From NCBI RefSeq assembly GCF_000621745.1, contig NZ_JHXK01000010.1, forward strand, positions 124,001 through 188,000: a stretch of DNA of 64,000 bases. The letters run 5' to 3'. Both the position numbers and the translations under genes were made by a program. Under the pieces are notes generated by a model. That model saw only the letters and a list, made by a program, of their open reading frames with translations, searched no databases and was not told the origin of the DNA. Positions 37,340-47,087 of this stretch are shown here, piece after piece. The stretch comes from Clostridium beijerinckii HUN142. GTDB lineage: Bacteria > Bacillota > Clostridia > Clostridiales > Clostridiaceae. Position 1 is the stretch's first letter; each line of letters begins with the position of its first letter.

Positions 37340-38029
37340 TTATCGTCTACAATAATATTGAAACTTACTTTCTCTGGATTTGCTTATAGAATATTCATAT
37401 ACTCTACTATTAGTTAAATAACCTATATTTTCAATCTGCATTACAACAGACTCGTTCGGTAAATCTAATAAATCGCTCTCATATTTATTTAATTTGACAG
37501 GACTGACAGTCCTAATACCGTGACTAATTTTATAATCGTATTGGGACTCAATATATGAGAGTAAACTGGATTCACAATCTTCTGTTTTAAGGTTTGGAAA
37601 TAAGGAATATGGCATGTAAATCTCTTCTGTATGAATAGGATGGGATTCTATATAACGAACTCTTTTTATAAGCCAAACATGAGAATTTACTTCTACCTGC
37701 AATAATTTGCTAAGTTCATCAGATGAACTAATAAGTTTAAATTCATTAACATTTGATCTTATATTATCTGGATTGTAATAATCAGAAAGAGATGATAAAA
37801 AAAGAATGCTGTTATTATAATGATGGACATCATTAACATAAGTTGAGCCATCAATTGATTTAACCAAATATGACCTTTCAATTAAGTGAGCTATTACTTT
37901 TCTTATAGTATGTCTATTACATTGATATTTGATTGCGAGCTGAGTTTCAGACGGAATACGAGATGATACTGAAAGCTTCCCAGAAGTAATTTTTTCAATT
38001 AAGTCATTAATAATGTAATCACTTTTCAA
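37340..38029 (-). CDS. GntR/HutC-family regulator of the GH1 gene
   Basis: The 229-residue protein has an N-terminal winged helix (LIEKITSGKLSVSSRIPSE, LAIKYQCNRHTIRKVIAHLIE) and a UTRA domain (SHVWLIKRVRYIESHPIHTEEIYMP). It starts with TTG at 38029, supported by AGAGGTGAG six bases upstream. It is divergent from the 6-phospho-beta-glucosidase gene, so it is the likely repressor of that gene and of itself. TTGTATAGACAG at 38092-38103, close to a palindrome, is a candidate operator at the GH1 promoter. Confidence 0.83.
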   Translation of the reverse strand: MKSDYIINDLIEKITSGKLSVSSRIPSETQLAIKYQCNRHTIRKVIAHLIERSYLVKSIDGSTYVNDVHHYNNSILFLSSLSDYYNPDNIRSNVNEFKLISSSDELSKLLQVEVNSHVWLIKRVRYIESHPIHTEEIYMPYSLFPNLKTEDCESSLLSYIESQYDYKISHGIRTVSPVKLNKYESDLLDLPNESVVMQIENIGYLTNSRVYEYSISKSRESKFQYYCRR

Positions 38030-38091
38030 GTTTACTCACCTCTTAATAAATAAAAATTATCTAAGAATATTATAGCATAATCAAAAAAATG

Positions 38092-38124
38092 TTGTATAGA
38101 CAGGTGATGAAAGTTAGGTTTAAT
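38092..38124 (+). promoter_or_regulatory. candidate GH1 promoter and GntR operator
   Basis: TTGTATAGACAG (38092-38103) contains an imperfect dyad TGT-ATAG-ACA and overlaps a possible -35 TAGACA, with TTTAAT (38119-38124) as -10, spacer 16. Weak evidence. Confidence 0.35.
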
Positions 38125-38182
38125 AAATATAAAATGTGATTAAAGTATTAATGTTTTATATGAAGATAAGAGGAGAGGGTAA

Positions 38183-39556
<1,374 letters not shown>

Positions 39557-39720
39557 GATAGGGATTAAGGTAGAAACTAGAAATATAGTATAGTTAAAGA
39601 AGTTATATGTTGTCTTAGTAGGTTTATATTTAAAACTTTAATAAAGAAGCGATAAATTAAAAATAGAGTACAGAAGCTTAATTGTAATATATATATTTAA
39701 TTAATTGATAAGTGTAAGAT

Positions 39721-39762
39721 GGATTTAATAAAAGTTAAGAAAATATATCTTTTATTAAATCC
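39721..39762. terminator. bidirectional terminator between GH1 and flavodoxin-like genes
   Basis: GGATTTAATAAAAG and CTTTTATTAAATCC form a perfect 14-bp stem, with TTTTTCT on the + side. Confidence 0.82.
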
Positions 39763-39778
39763 TTTTTCTAAAATAGAG

Positions 39779-40411
39779 TTATCTAATAAAATTAGTTGCA
39801 ACTCTAGGTTCACTTTCAGGCAATGAAATACCTGCTTTTTTACCAGCTTCTATGGATTTTAGAAGCCATGCCATATTTTTGCCAAGCATTCTCATTGTCT
39901 GCATTCCTTCTAAATCTTGTTTAACTTCTTCAGGAGTATTGCCATGAACCATATTCCAATACTGAGAAGAAACAACCGGCATATTTGAAATAGTAAAATA
40001 TTTATTTAATTGATCAAAAGCTGAAGCAGCCCCACCTCTACGGCAACTTACAACTGCAGCACCAGGTTTATGTGCAAAGCAATTTCCAGCATAAAAGAAT
40101 CGGTCTAAAAAAGATGTAATTGAACCTGACGGAGCTGCGTAATGAACAGGTGAACCGAATATAAATCCATCAGCTTCTTTTGCCTTCTCTAAAGCGATAT
40201 TTACGATATCATCGCTAAATACGCATTTACCTTCACCACTTTTATAGCAGCCACCACAACCAATACAGCCACTAATAGGTTTATTTCCTATTTGAAAGAT
40301 TTCTGTTTCAATATTTTCTTTTTCTAATTCACCGGCTACTTCACATAAAGCGGTATAGGTACATCCTTTAGCTTTTGGACTACCATTAATAAGTAATACT
40401 TTCATTTTCAC
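39779..40411 (-). CDS. flavodoxin-fold NAD(P)H reductase with iron-sulfur-type cysteines
   Basis: This 210-residue flavoprotein belongs to the NADPH-dependent FMN reductase / iron-sulfur flavoprotein family. It has the FMN loop LLINGSPKAKGCTYTA (residues 5-20), followed by GCIGCGGCYKSGEGKC (residues about 48-63), a cysteine cluster like that of Isf proteins, and GSPVHYAAPSGSITSFLDR for the flavin edge. It probably reduces quinones or other electrophiles. It lies 82 bases after the nitroreductase gene on the same strand and shares its regulatory region. Confidence 0.83.
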   Translation of the reverse strand: MKMKVLLINGSPKAKGCTYTALCEVAGELEKENIETEIFQIGNKPISGCIGCGGCYKSGEGKCVFSDDIVNIALEKAKEADGFIFGSPVHYAAPSGSITSFLDRFFYAGNCFAHKPGAAVVSCRRGGAASAFDQLNKYFTISNMPVVSSQYWNMVHGNTPEEVKQDLEGMQTMRMLGKNMAWLLKSIEAGKKAGISLPESEPRVATNFIR

Positions 40412-40493
40412 ACCTCACTATTTAATCGAACAAATTTATATGAAATTTTTAATAATCCACTGTTGAATTGAAGTTCATGTTATGTCTTAATTA

Positions 40494-41024
40494 TTATTTT
40501 ATTGTGTTTATTTGAATAGTTTGTTTTAAGTCTTTTTCTTTTGTTAGAGGTTCAGTTGGATAACCTAATGCTAATGCAGCTGCTGGTACAAAACCTTCTG
40601 GCAAGTTTAATTCTTTTAGAAGATCATTATCACTAGAAAGAGCAAATAGAAAACCTAATAAATAGACACTACCGATTCCTAAATCAGTAGCAGCAAGAGA
40701 CATGTTTTCAACTATACATGCAGCGTTAGCTACTTCGACAGCTGGAGCTTTCTCATTTGGTTTTCCTGAAACAATTACTAATGTAGGAGCACCATAAAAT
40801 GGTCTCATATTTGGATTACCAAATACTTTTGCAGTAACTGCTGTAATTTTATCTAATAAGTCGGAATTTTGAATAACAGTTAGATGAACTGAGTTATATG
40901 CACCCATCCCTACTGGTGCTGCACAGCCAGCATTAATAATAGTATTTAAAGATTCATCACTGATTTGCTCAGATTTATAGCTTCTAGTAGATTTACGCAT
41001 TGCGATTGCTTTCATTAATTCCAT
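40494..41024 (-). CDS. nitroreductase-family protein
   Basis: The 176-residue FMN-dependent enzyme begins MELMKAIAMRKSTRSYKSEQ, the classic start of NfsB-like nitroreductases, with the FMN-contacting Arg-Ser residues. AACIVENMSLAATDLGIGSVYL and AALALGYP in the C-terminal half complete the family pattern. It is a short, compact member. It probably acts in reduction of nitro or quinone compounds and in redox balance, as the first gene of an operon with the flavodoxin-like protein. Its promoter lies inside two inverted repeats. Confidence 0.87.
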   Translation of the reverse strand: MELMKAIAMRKSTRSYKSEQISDESLNTIINAGCAAPVGMGAYNSVHLTVIQNSDLLDKITAVTAKVFGNPNMRPFYGAPTLVIVSGKPNEKAPAVEVANAACIVENMSLAATDLGIGSVYLLGFLFALSSDNDLLKELNLPEGFVPAAALALGYPTEPLTKEKDLKQTIQINTIK

Positions 41025-41045
41025 AGTTAAAATCTCCTTTTATAA

Positions 41046-41114
41046 ATTATTATACTTAGTTAAATGAACTTAGTATAATAATTATACCTACTTGTACAAT
41101 TACGGACAAGTAGG
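41046..41114 (-). promoter_or_regulatory. nitroreductase promoter with two inverted repeats
   Basis: Minus strand: TTGTCC, 17-base spacer, TATAAT (41086-41081). The perfect repeat CCTACTTGT-N10-ACAAGTAGG (41087-41114) covers the -35 and spacer. A second repeat, ATTATTATACTTAGTT against AACTTAGTATAATAAT (41046-41061 and 41067-41082, one mismatch), covers the -10 and start. This fits tight repression by a redox-sensing regulator not present in the window. Confidence 0.6.
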
Positions 41115-41124
41115 CACAATTTTA

Positions 41125-42228
41125 TTAGTATGTATCATTTTTTATACTAGGTAACAATTTATTAAGAATATTGCATATGTTTATATCATTATTTGGAACG
41201 CCTAACCATTCTTCTGGAATTATAATATGTTTGCAGCTATTGGATTTATTTTTTAAATATGTGTAAATTATTTGAGATTCATCGATTTCTTCTTTTCCAA
41301 TTTCCATTGGAACATCTTCATTGTTAAAGTAAAATAAAATATTATCTTTAAGAATACCTTTCAATGCTTCTAAATCAAAGTTTTTTAAAGTATATTTTTC
41401 ACTAAAGAGTATCTTATTTCCTCTAATAAGAAAAAATTTAACTATGTCATTATCTAAATATTCAAGCAAAGCAATATTTCTATTTTTTTTAGTAAATTTG
41501 ATAATTTTAATTTTCTCTAGCAAATAATTTACTGAGCTTATGTAATCCCTATATTTAGCGGCAGTTTCAAAATCAAATTTTTCAGAAGCGCTATTCATTA
41601 TATGTTCCATTTCCTGGAGAATGATTTTATCATTACCACTAAGAAGATTTATTATTTTATTTAATATATTAAGATACTCTTCTTGCGGTGTAGTATCCAA
41701 ACACATTCCAATACATAATCCTAGAGAGTAGTTAAAACAGGATGAAGTTTTTCGCTGATTAATACTGCATTGTATTTTACAGTATTCTTTAATACCATAA
41801 AGTCCTTTTTCAACAATGTTTTTTCTTGAATATGGACCAAAATAAATGTTTCCATCCGTTTCATTTGATTCATGAGATATTTCAATATTTGGATATTTTT
41901 CGTTAAGAACTATTTTTATGTAAGAATATGACTTGGGATTTTTCATTAGCCTATTATAAGCAGGCTTAATTTTCTTTATTAATTCGCATTCAAGCAAAAA
42001 AGCCTCAAATTCAGTATCAGTAATTTTATACTCAAAATCCTTGAGATTTTGAACTAACTTAAGAATTTTAGGAGAATGAGATTTAGAATTTATAAAATAT
42101 GATCCAACTCTACTTTTTAAGTTCTTTGACTTACCAACATAAATAACGTTATTCAGTGAATCCTTCATAAGATATACACCAGGTGAAGAAGGGAGTTTTT
42201 TTACTTTTTCTTTTAAATCCATATCCAT
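41125..42228 (-). CDS. short UvrC-like GIY-YIG endonuclease (Cho-like)
   Basis: The 367-residue protein matches only the N-terminal half of UvrC: a GIY-YIG nuclease domain (SSPGVYLMKDSLNNVIYVGKS, residues about 10-30) and a UVR/UvrB-interaction motif (FDFETAAKYRDYISS near residue 200), followed by about 150 residues of less conserved sequence. The RNase H-like 5' nuclease and helix-hairpin-helix domains of full UvrC (about 600 residues) are missing, and no trace of them lies downstream. Cho of E. coli is similar in idea. The ATG at 42228 is used because AGAGGAGAT precedes it. It may be an accessory repair nuclease making only the 3' incision. Confidence 0.83.
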   Translation of the reverse strand: MDMDLKEKVKKLPSSPGVYLMKDSLNNVIYVGKSKNLKSRVGSYFINSKSHSPKILKLVQNLKDFEYKITDTEFEAFLLECELIKKIKPAYNRLMKNPKSYSYIKIVLNEKYPNIEISHESNETDGNIYFGPYSRKNIVEKGLYGIKEYCKIQCSINQRKTSSCFNYSLGLCIGMCLDTTPQEEYLNILNKIINLLSGNDKIILQEMEHIMNSASEKFDFETAAKYRDYISSVNYLLEKIKIIKFTKKNRNIALLEYLDNDIVKFFLIRGNKILFSEKYTLKNFDLEALKGILKDNILFYFNNEDVPMEIGKEEIDESQIIYTYLKNKSNSCKHIIIPEEWLGVPNNDINICNILNKLLPSIKNDTY

Positions 42229-42372
42229 ATTATCTCCTCTAAAAATATATGTTGAGTAAATTATCATTAGTTAAATTAAAAATCAATTATGCATATAATT
42301 ATATTTTATCATCACGCCTGCAGAATTAATAATAATTTATGAAATAAATATTTAAGTTATATGTAAATATAA

Positions 42373-42552
42373 AAAAATGATATACTTGTTTGCGCAGAGT
42401 GCATCATAAAAAATTTCATTAGAGTTTCATTATCTCAAGGCGAAAATTTGTTACTGGTTGAATATATATAACTTTAACAATTTTTTACCTTGAAATGATA
42501 GAAATTCTTTGCAATTTTTTTAGCAATCGAAGTAAACAAGTATATCATTTTT
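42373..42552. repeat. 180-bp element with 19-bp perfect terminal inverted repeats
   Basis: AAAAATGATATACTTGTTT (42373-42391) is the exact complement of 42534-42552. The 142-base interior contains further partial arms (CAAGG at 42436, CCTTG at 42488; TTGC...GCAA near 42510-42525). It fills the gap between argF and the UvrC-like gene. It is either a miniature inverted-repeat element or a structured RNA; the arms are too far apart for a normal terminator. Confidence 0.65.
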
Positions 42553-42570
42553 CAGTTAACTGGCATTTTA

Positions 42571-43491
42571 TTACTTCATTAATTTAACAAGGACAGCTTT
42601 TTGAGCATGTAATCTATTTTCAGATTCATCAAAAATTGAATCAGCATGTTCTTCTAAAATTTCAGCTGAAATTTCTTCTCCTCTATGAGCAGGAAGACAA
42701 TGAAGCACCATAGCATTTTTATCAGCAATAGTGATTAATTCTTTATTAACTTGGAATCCTTCAAAGGCTTTGATCCTCTCATTAGCCTCTTCTTCTCTGC
42801 CCATACTAGCCCAAACATCAGTAATTATAACATCAGCATCTTTAGCAGCTTCAAGTGGAGATGTAGTAATTTTAAAAGTAACGCCTTCTTTTTCTGCGAT
42901 CTCTTTAGCTCTATTTAGGTACTCCTTAGATGCTGTATAATTCTCAGGGGATGCAACTGCAAAATTCATGCCGACTTTTAGGCAGCCAATCATTAGAGAA
43001 TTGGCCATGTTGTTACCATCGCCAATAAAAGCAACTTTTAGACCTTCTAATATATTTTTATTTTCCCTTATCGTCATTAAATCAGCTAGTACCTGACAAG
43101 GATGTTCTTCATCTGTTAATCCATTTATAACTGGAATTGATGCATATTTAGCTAATTTTTCAACCTCATCTTGTGAGAAAGTTCTAATCATTATGCCTTG
43201 TATAAATCTAGAAAGGACTCTAGCAGTGTCTTCAATTGGCTCACCACGACCAATTTGCATGTCTCTATCAGTCAAAAAAAGTGAATTTCCACCTAATTGA
43301 TACATGCCGGTTTCAAAGGAGACTCTGGTCCTAGTAGATGATTTTTCAAAAATCATCCCTAAACTTTTACCTTTAAGATGATGATGTTCTATGCCATGTT
43401 TTTGTTCGTATTTTAACTGATCTGCTAAATTTAAAATATCTAGAATTTCCTCTTTAGAAAGATCATCCATTTTTAGTAAGTCTTTTTTCAT
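42571..43491 (-). CDS. argF: ornithine carbamoyltransferase
   Basis: ArgF joins ornithine and carbamoyl phosphate to citrulline. The 306-residue protein has the carbamoyl phosphate motif KSSTRTRVSFE near residue 50, FIQGIMIRTFSQDEVEKLA, NGLTDEEHPCQVLADLMTI, and the ornithine-binding HCLPAHRGEEI with the catalytic Cys. The ATG at 43491, with TTGGAGGC upstream, is the proper start; the frame is open for a further 57 bases. It is the last gene of the argCJBDF series. With no arginine deiminase or carbamate kinase nearby it is biosynthetic. Confidence 0.95.
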   Translation of the reverse strand: MKKDLLKMDDLSKEEILDILNLADQLKYEQKHGIEHHHLKGKSLGMIFEKSSTRTRVSFETGMYQLGGNSLFLTDRDMQIGRGEPIEDTARVLSRFIQGIMIRTFSQDEVEKLAKYASIPVINGLTDEEHPCQVLADLMTIRENKNILEGLKVAFIGDGNNMANSLMIGCLKVGMNFAVASPENYTASKEYLNRAKEIAEKEGVTFKITTSPLEAAKDADVIITDVWASMGREEEANERIKAFEGFQVNKELITIADKNAMVLHCLPAHRGEEISAEILEEHADSIFDESENRLHAQKAVLVKLMK

Positions 43492-43586
43492 ATATATGCC
43501 TCCAAACAATAAGAAAGTGAAAAATGAGCAGTTAGGGAGAAAATCCAAAAGATGCGATAAAGATTATATTCATGCCAAAGTAAGAT

Positions 43587-44768
43587 TTACTTAAGGCTAG
43601 ATAAAATTTCAAGAATAATGTCTATACCAACTTTTAATTCTTTCTCAGTTATAGTAAGTGGTGGGAGAAGTCTAACAACATCTTTACCGGCTGTAAGTAC
43701 TAATAATCCTTTTTTTATAGCCTCTTTTTGGACTAGAGCAGGATCACATTTCACCTTTATTCCGATCATTAATCCCATACCACGTACATCTACAATTTGA
43801 GGATTTTTAGCTTCATCTATTAGCGCTCTTACAAATAATCCTCTTTTATATATTTTCTCAAAGTATTGTTCATTACAAATCTCTTCAAGAACAACTAAAG
43901 CACCAGAACATACAACAGGATTTGCTCCGAAAGTTGAGCCATGATCACCAGGTTTGAATACATCTGCAACTTTAGAGGAACAAAGTATTCCGCCTATAGG
44001 AAGTCCTGCGCCAAGACCTTTTGCTACAGAGACTATATCAGCCTCTACATTGAAATTATTATACCCGAACATTTTACCTGTTCTACCTATGCCACATTGA
44101 ACTTCGTCAAATATTACAAGAACATCTTTCTCATTACACGCTGTTACTACTTCTTGAACGAATTTTGTATCAAGTGGGATAACACCACCTTCACCTTGTA
44201 TTGCTTCAAGCATTATGGCACAAACATCATCTGTAAGCTTAGCTTTAAAGTCTTCTATATCATTTGCTTTTACATAATCAAAACCTTCTGTAAAAGGGTA
44301 GAAGTACTTATGAAATTTCTCTTGACCAGTTGCTTTTAGGGTTGTTATTGTTCTACCGTGAAATGATTGAATTAGAGTAAGAATTTTACTTCTTCCAGCA
44401 CCATATTTGTCGTAACTGTATTTTCTAGCTAGTTTAATTGATCCTTCATTAGCTTCAGCGCCAGAATTAGCAAAAAAGACTTTACTCATGTTGGCTTTTT
44501 CAGTTAATTCTTTAGCAAGTTTTAAACTTGGTTCAGTATGAAATATGTTCGATGTATGAGCAAGTGTTTTTAATTGATTACTAGTAGCTTTAACCCATTT
44601 TTCATGTCCATATCCTAAGCTGCTGACACCAATTCCACTTGTAAAATCTAAATATTTATTTTCATCTTGGTCATAAAGATAAACACCTTCACCGTGAGTG
44701 AGTATAAGATCTAAACGACCATAGCTATTAACAACGTGTTCTTTTGCTTCGTTAAAATCATATGACAT
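43587..44768 (-). CDS. argD: acetylornithine aminotransferase
   Basis: ArgD transaminates N-acetylglutamate semialdehyde with glutamate, giving N-acetylornithine. At 393 residues it is a standard class III PLP enzyme: FTSGIGVSSLGYGHE at the N-terminus, FFANSGAEANEGSIKLAR for the cofactor phosphate, FDEVQCGIGRTG with the Asp that pairs with the PLP nitrogen, and SVAKGLGAGLPIGG with the Schiff-base Lys. GSTFGANPV is also conserved. The ATG has AAAGGGGG upstream. It lies between argB and argF in the operon. Confidence 0.95.
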   Translation of the reverse strand: MSYDFNEAKEHVVNSYGRLDLILTHGEGVYLYDQDENKYLDFTSGIGVSSLGYGHEKWVKATSNQLKTLAHTSNIFHTEPSLKLAKELTEKANMSKVFFANSGAEANEGSIKLARKYSYDKYGAGRSKILTLIQSFHGRTITTLKATGQEKFHKYFYPFTEGFDYVKANDIEDFKAKLTDDVCAIMLEAIQGEGGVIPLDTKFVQEVVTACNEKDVLVIFDEVQCGIGRTGKMFGYNNFNVEADIVSVAKGLGAGLPIGGILCSSKVADVFKPGDHGSTFGANPVVCSGALVVLEEICNEQYFEKIYKRGLFVRALIDEAKNPQIVDVRGMGLMIGIKVKCDPALVQKEAIKKGLLVLTAGKDVVRLLPPLTITEKELKVGIDIILEILSSLK

Positions 44769-44882
44769 AAAATTGCCCCCTTTAAATTATTCGATAGTTA
44801 ATAATATCTAGTATAAACCTTAGACCATTAACTATTATTAGAGAAATTTATTTGAAGTTTCTAAAATATTTTAATATTTTGA

Positions 44883-45740
44883 TTAATAAATCATTGTTCC
44901 GATACCCTCATTAGAGAATAACTCTAAAAGAATGGAATGAGGTACACGTCCATCCAGGATAGTTGCTTTTTCAACACCCATTCTAATTGCTTCAACGCAA
45001 CAATCAATTTTAGGAATCATTCCACCTTTTATTATCCCTTCAAGGCATAGTTTAGGTATTTGATGTAATCTTAATGTGCTAATTAGAGTAGATATATCTT
45101 TTGGATCTTTCATAACTCCTGGAACGTCAGTAAGCAGTATTAATCTTTCAGCTTTTAATGCTGATGCAATTTTTGCTGCGCAAGTATCAGCATTTATATT
45201 GTATGCCTTATTATCATCTTCTCCTAAAGCTACGCTACCAACAACAGGTATATATCCTGAACTTATGGTAGTTTTTAATATTTCTGCATTAACCTTAGTT
45301 ATCTCACCTACATACCCTAAGTCGTTATCAGATTCTATTTTTTTAGCTTTTAAAAGAGAGCCATCCATTCCACATAAGCCAATGGCCTTTCCTCCAAATT
45401 TCTCTATTAAAGAAACTAAATTTTTATTTACTTTTCCGCCTAAAACCATTTGAACTACTTCAATGGTAATATCATCAGTATATCTTAAGCCGTTAATAAA
45501 TTCACTTTTGTGATTTAATCTATTTAATAAATCTGAAATATCAGGACCGCCACCATGTACTACAATTGGTTCGATTCCAACACATTTCATTAATATAATA
45601 TCATTTATTACTGTTTCTCTAAGTTCATCGCTTATCATTGCATTTCCGCCGTATTTTACAACTATTATTTTTCCACGGTAACGTTGTATATAAGGTAGTG
45701 CATGAACTAATACTTCAGCTCTTTCAGTATGATTCAACAA
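44883..45740 (-). CDS. argB: acetylglutamate kinase
   Basis: ArgB phosphorylates N-acetylglutamate. The protein (285 residues from the chosen start) shows VVKYGGNAM (the catalytic Lys), VVHGGGPDISDLL, the substrate loop FINGLRYTDD, NADTCAAKIA and LLTDVPGVM. The start is a TTG at 45740, seven bases after GGGGG; a second TTG follows at once, and no ATG is available before the conserved part. The Gram-positive enzyme is often the arginine feedback point. An N-terminal arginine-sensing helix of about 20 residues is not obvious here, so feedback inhibition is uncertain. Confidence 0.94.
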   Translation of the reverse strand: MLNHTERAEVLVHALPYIQRYRGKIIVVKYGGNAMISDELRETVINDIILMKCVGIEPIVVHGGGPDISDLLNRLNHKSEFINGLRYTDDITIEVVQMVLGGKVNKNLVSLIEKFGGKAIGLCGMDGSLLKAKKIESDNDLGYVGEITKVNAEILKTTISSGYIPVVGSVALGEDDNKAYNINADTCAAKIASALKAERLILLTDVPGVMKDPKDISTLISTLRLHQIPKLCLEGIIKGGMIPKIDCCVEAIRMGVEKATILDGRVPHSILLELFSNEGIGTMIY

Positions 45741-45840
45741 GTTAATACCCCCAGTCAATTTAGAATGTACAGTTCATAATTAACATATTAAGAACTGTAC
45801 ATCGGATTAAGTTTAAAATATATTTATTTATAATTTAAGA

Positions 45841-47064
45841 TTAACTTCTGTAATCACCATTTATTTTTACATATTCGTAACTTAGGTCACAGCCCCAAAC
45901 ATAAGCACTATAATCACCTAAGGATAAGTTAACTTTAATAACTATTTCATTTTCGCTAAGAACCTTTTTTGCAATATCTTCATCGAAGGGTAAAGAACTG
46001 CCAGATTCACAAACTTTTAGTGAGCCAGCCTTACTTTCAAAGGCAACATCAACTTTTTCAGGATCGAAATCAATATTTGCATATCCAAGTGCACAAAGAA
46101 TTCTTCCCCAGTTCGCATCGCTACCAAACATTGCAGTCTTTACTAAACTAGAGTTTATTACACTCTTACCTAAAACAACTGCATCTTTTTCATTCTTTGC
46201 ACCGATTATTTGACATTCTAATAGTTTTGTAGCACCTTCACCGTCTTTAGCTATATTTTTAGCCATAATTGTATTTAATTCAGTAAGGGCATTTAAGAAA
46301 GTATTATAACTTTCATCTTTTTCAGTTATAGTAGGATTTTCAGCTAAGCCATTAGCTAAAATTAATACCATATCATTAGTACTTGTATCTCCGTCAACGC
46401 TGACTCTGTTATAAGTTACTCCAACACTCGATTGTAGAGCTTCATGTAGTAATTCTGGAGCGATAGAAAGATCTGTTGTAATGAAGGAAAGCATTGTTCC
46501 CATGTTTGGTTCAATCATACCTGAACCTTTTGCCATTGACCCCATAGTAATTTTCTTATCACCTATATAAAATTCTACAGCTAGTTGCTTTTGAAAAGTA
46601 TCTGTTGTCATTATGGCTAAAGATGCATCATTAGCACCTTCCTTTGATAACTTTTCAGTAAGCATTGGAATACCGTCTTTAATAGCATCTATATTTAAAG
46701 GAACCCCAATTACTCCTGTAGATGCAACTAAAACATCTTCTGCTTTTAAGTTTAGTTTATTAGCTTGCAATGAAGTCATTTTCTTTGCCTTAATTAAACC
46801 ATCATCACCATTACAAGTATTTGCATTACCACTATTTATTATTATTGCTTGTGCTTTTTTGTTTGATAAATGCTCTTTTGTAACATAAATAGGAGCACCT
46901 TTAACTTTATTTTTAGTATACATTCCTGCAGCAGCAGCAGGAACTTCCGAATAAATCAAAGCTAAATCCTTTTTTAAGCTTCCAGGTTTTAATCCACAGT
47001 GTACACCAGAAGCTAAGAAACCGTTAGGAGCTGTGACTCCGCCATCTATATATTTTATATCCAA
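45841..47064 (-). CDS. argJ: glutamate N-acetyltransferase / ornithine acetyltransferase
   Basis: ArgJ moves the acetyl group from acetylornithine to glutamate, closing the cyclic arginine pathway, so no separate ArgE is needed. The 407-residue precursor cleaves itself: the motif is AKGSGMIEPNMGTMLSF, where Thr190 becomes the N-terminal nucleophile of the beta chain. The residue before it is Gly rather than the usual Ala. The N-terminus has APNGFLASGVHCGLK. It starts with TTG at 47064, placed correctly behind GGGGG. Neither argA nor argE is seen in the window, which fits a bifunctional enzyme. Confidence 0.94.
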   Translation of the reverse strand: MDIKYIDGGVTAPNGFLASGVHCGLKPGSLKKDLALIYSEVPAAAAGMYTKNKVKGAPIYVTKEHLSNKKAQAIIINSGNANTCNGDDGLIKAKKMTSLQANKLNLKAEDVLVASTGVIGVPLNIDAIKDGIPMLTEKLSKEGANDASLAIMTTDTFQKQLAVEFYIGDKKITMGSMAKGSGMIEPNMGTMLSFITTDLSIAPELLHEALQSSVGVTYNRVSVDGDTSTNDMVLILANGLAENPTITEKDESYNTFLNALTELNTIMAKNIAKDGEGATKLLECQIIGAKNEKDAVVLGKSVINSSLVKTAMFGSDANWGRILCALGYANIDFDPEKVDVAFESKAGSLKVCESGSSLPFDEDIAKKVLSENEIVIKVNLSLGDYSAYVWGCDLSYEYVKINGDYRS

Positions 47065-47087
47065 ATTTATAACCCCCTTTTAATTAA

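Noticed and set aside
42373..42552. Ordinary terminator of argF
   Set aside because: The perfect arms are 142 bases apart, and no T run follows on the minus strand.
44103..44339. Plus-strand open frame opposite argD
   Set aside because: Cysteine/tyrosine-rich shadow of a conserved gene, without a ribosome binding site.
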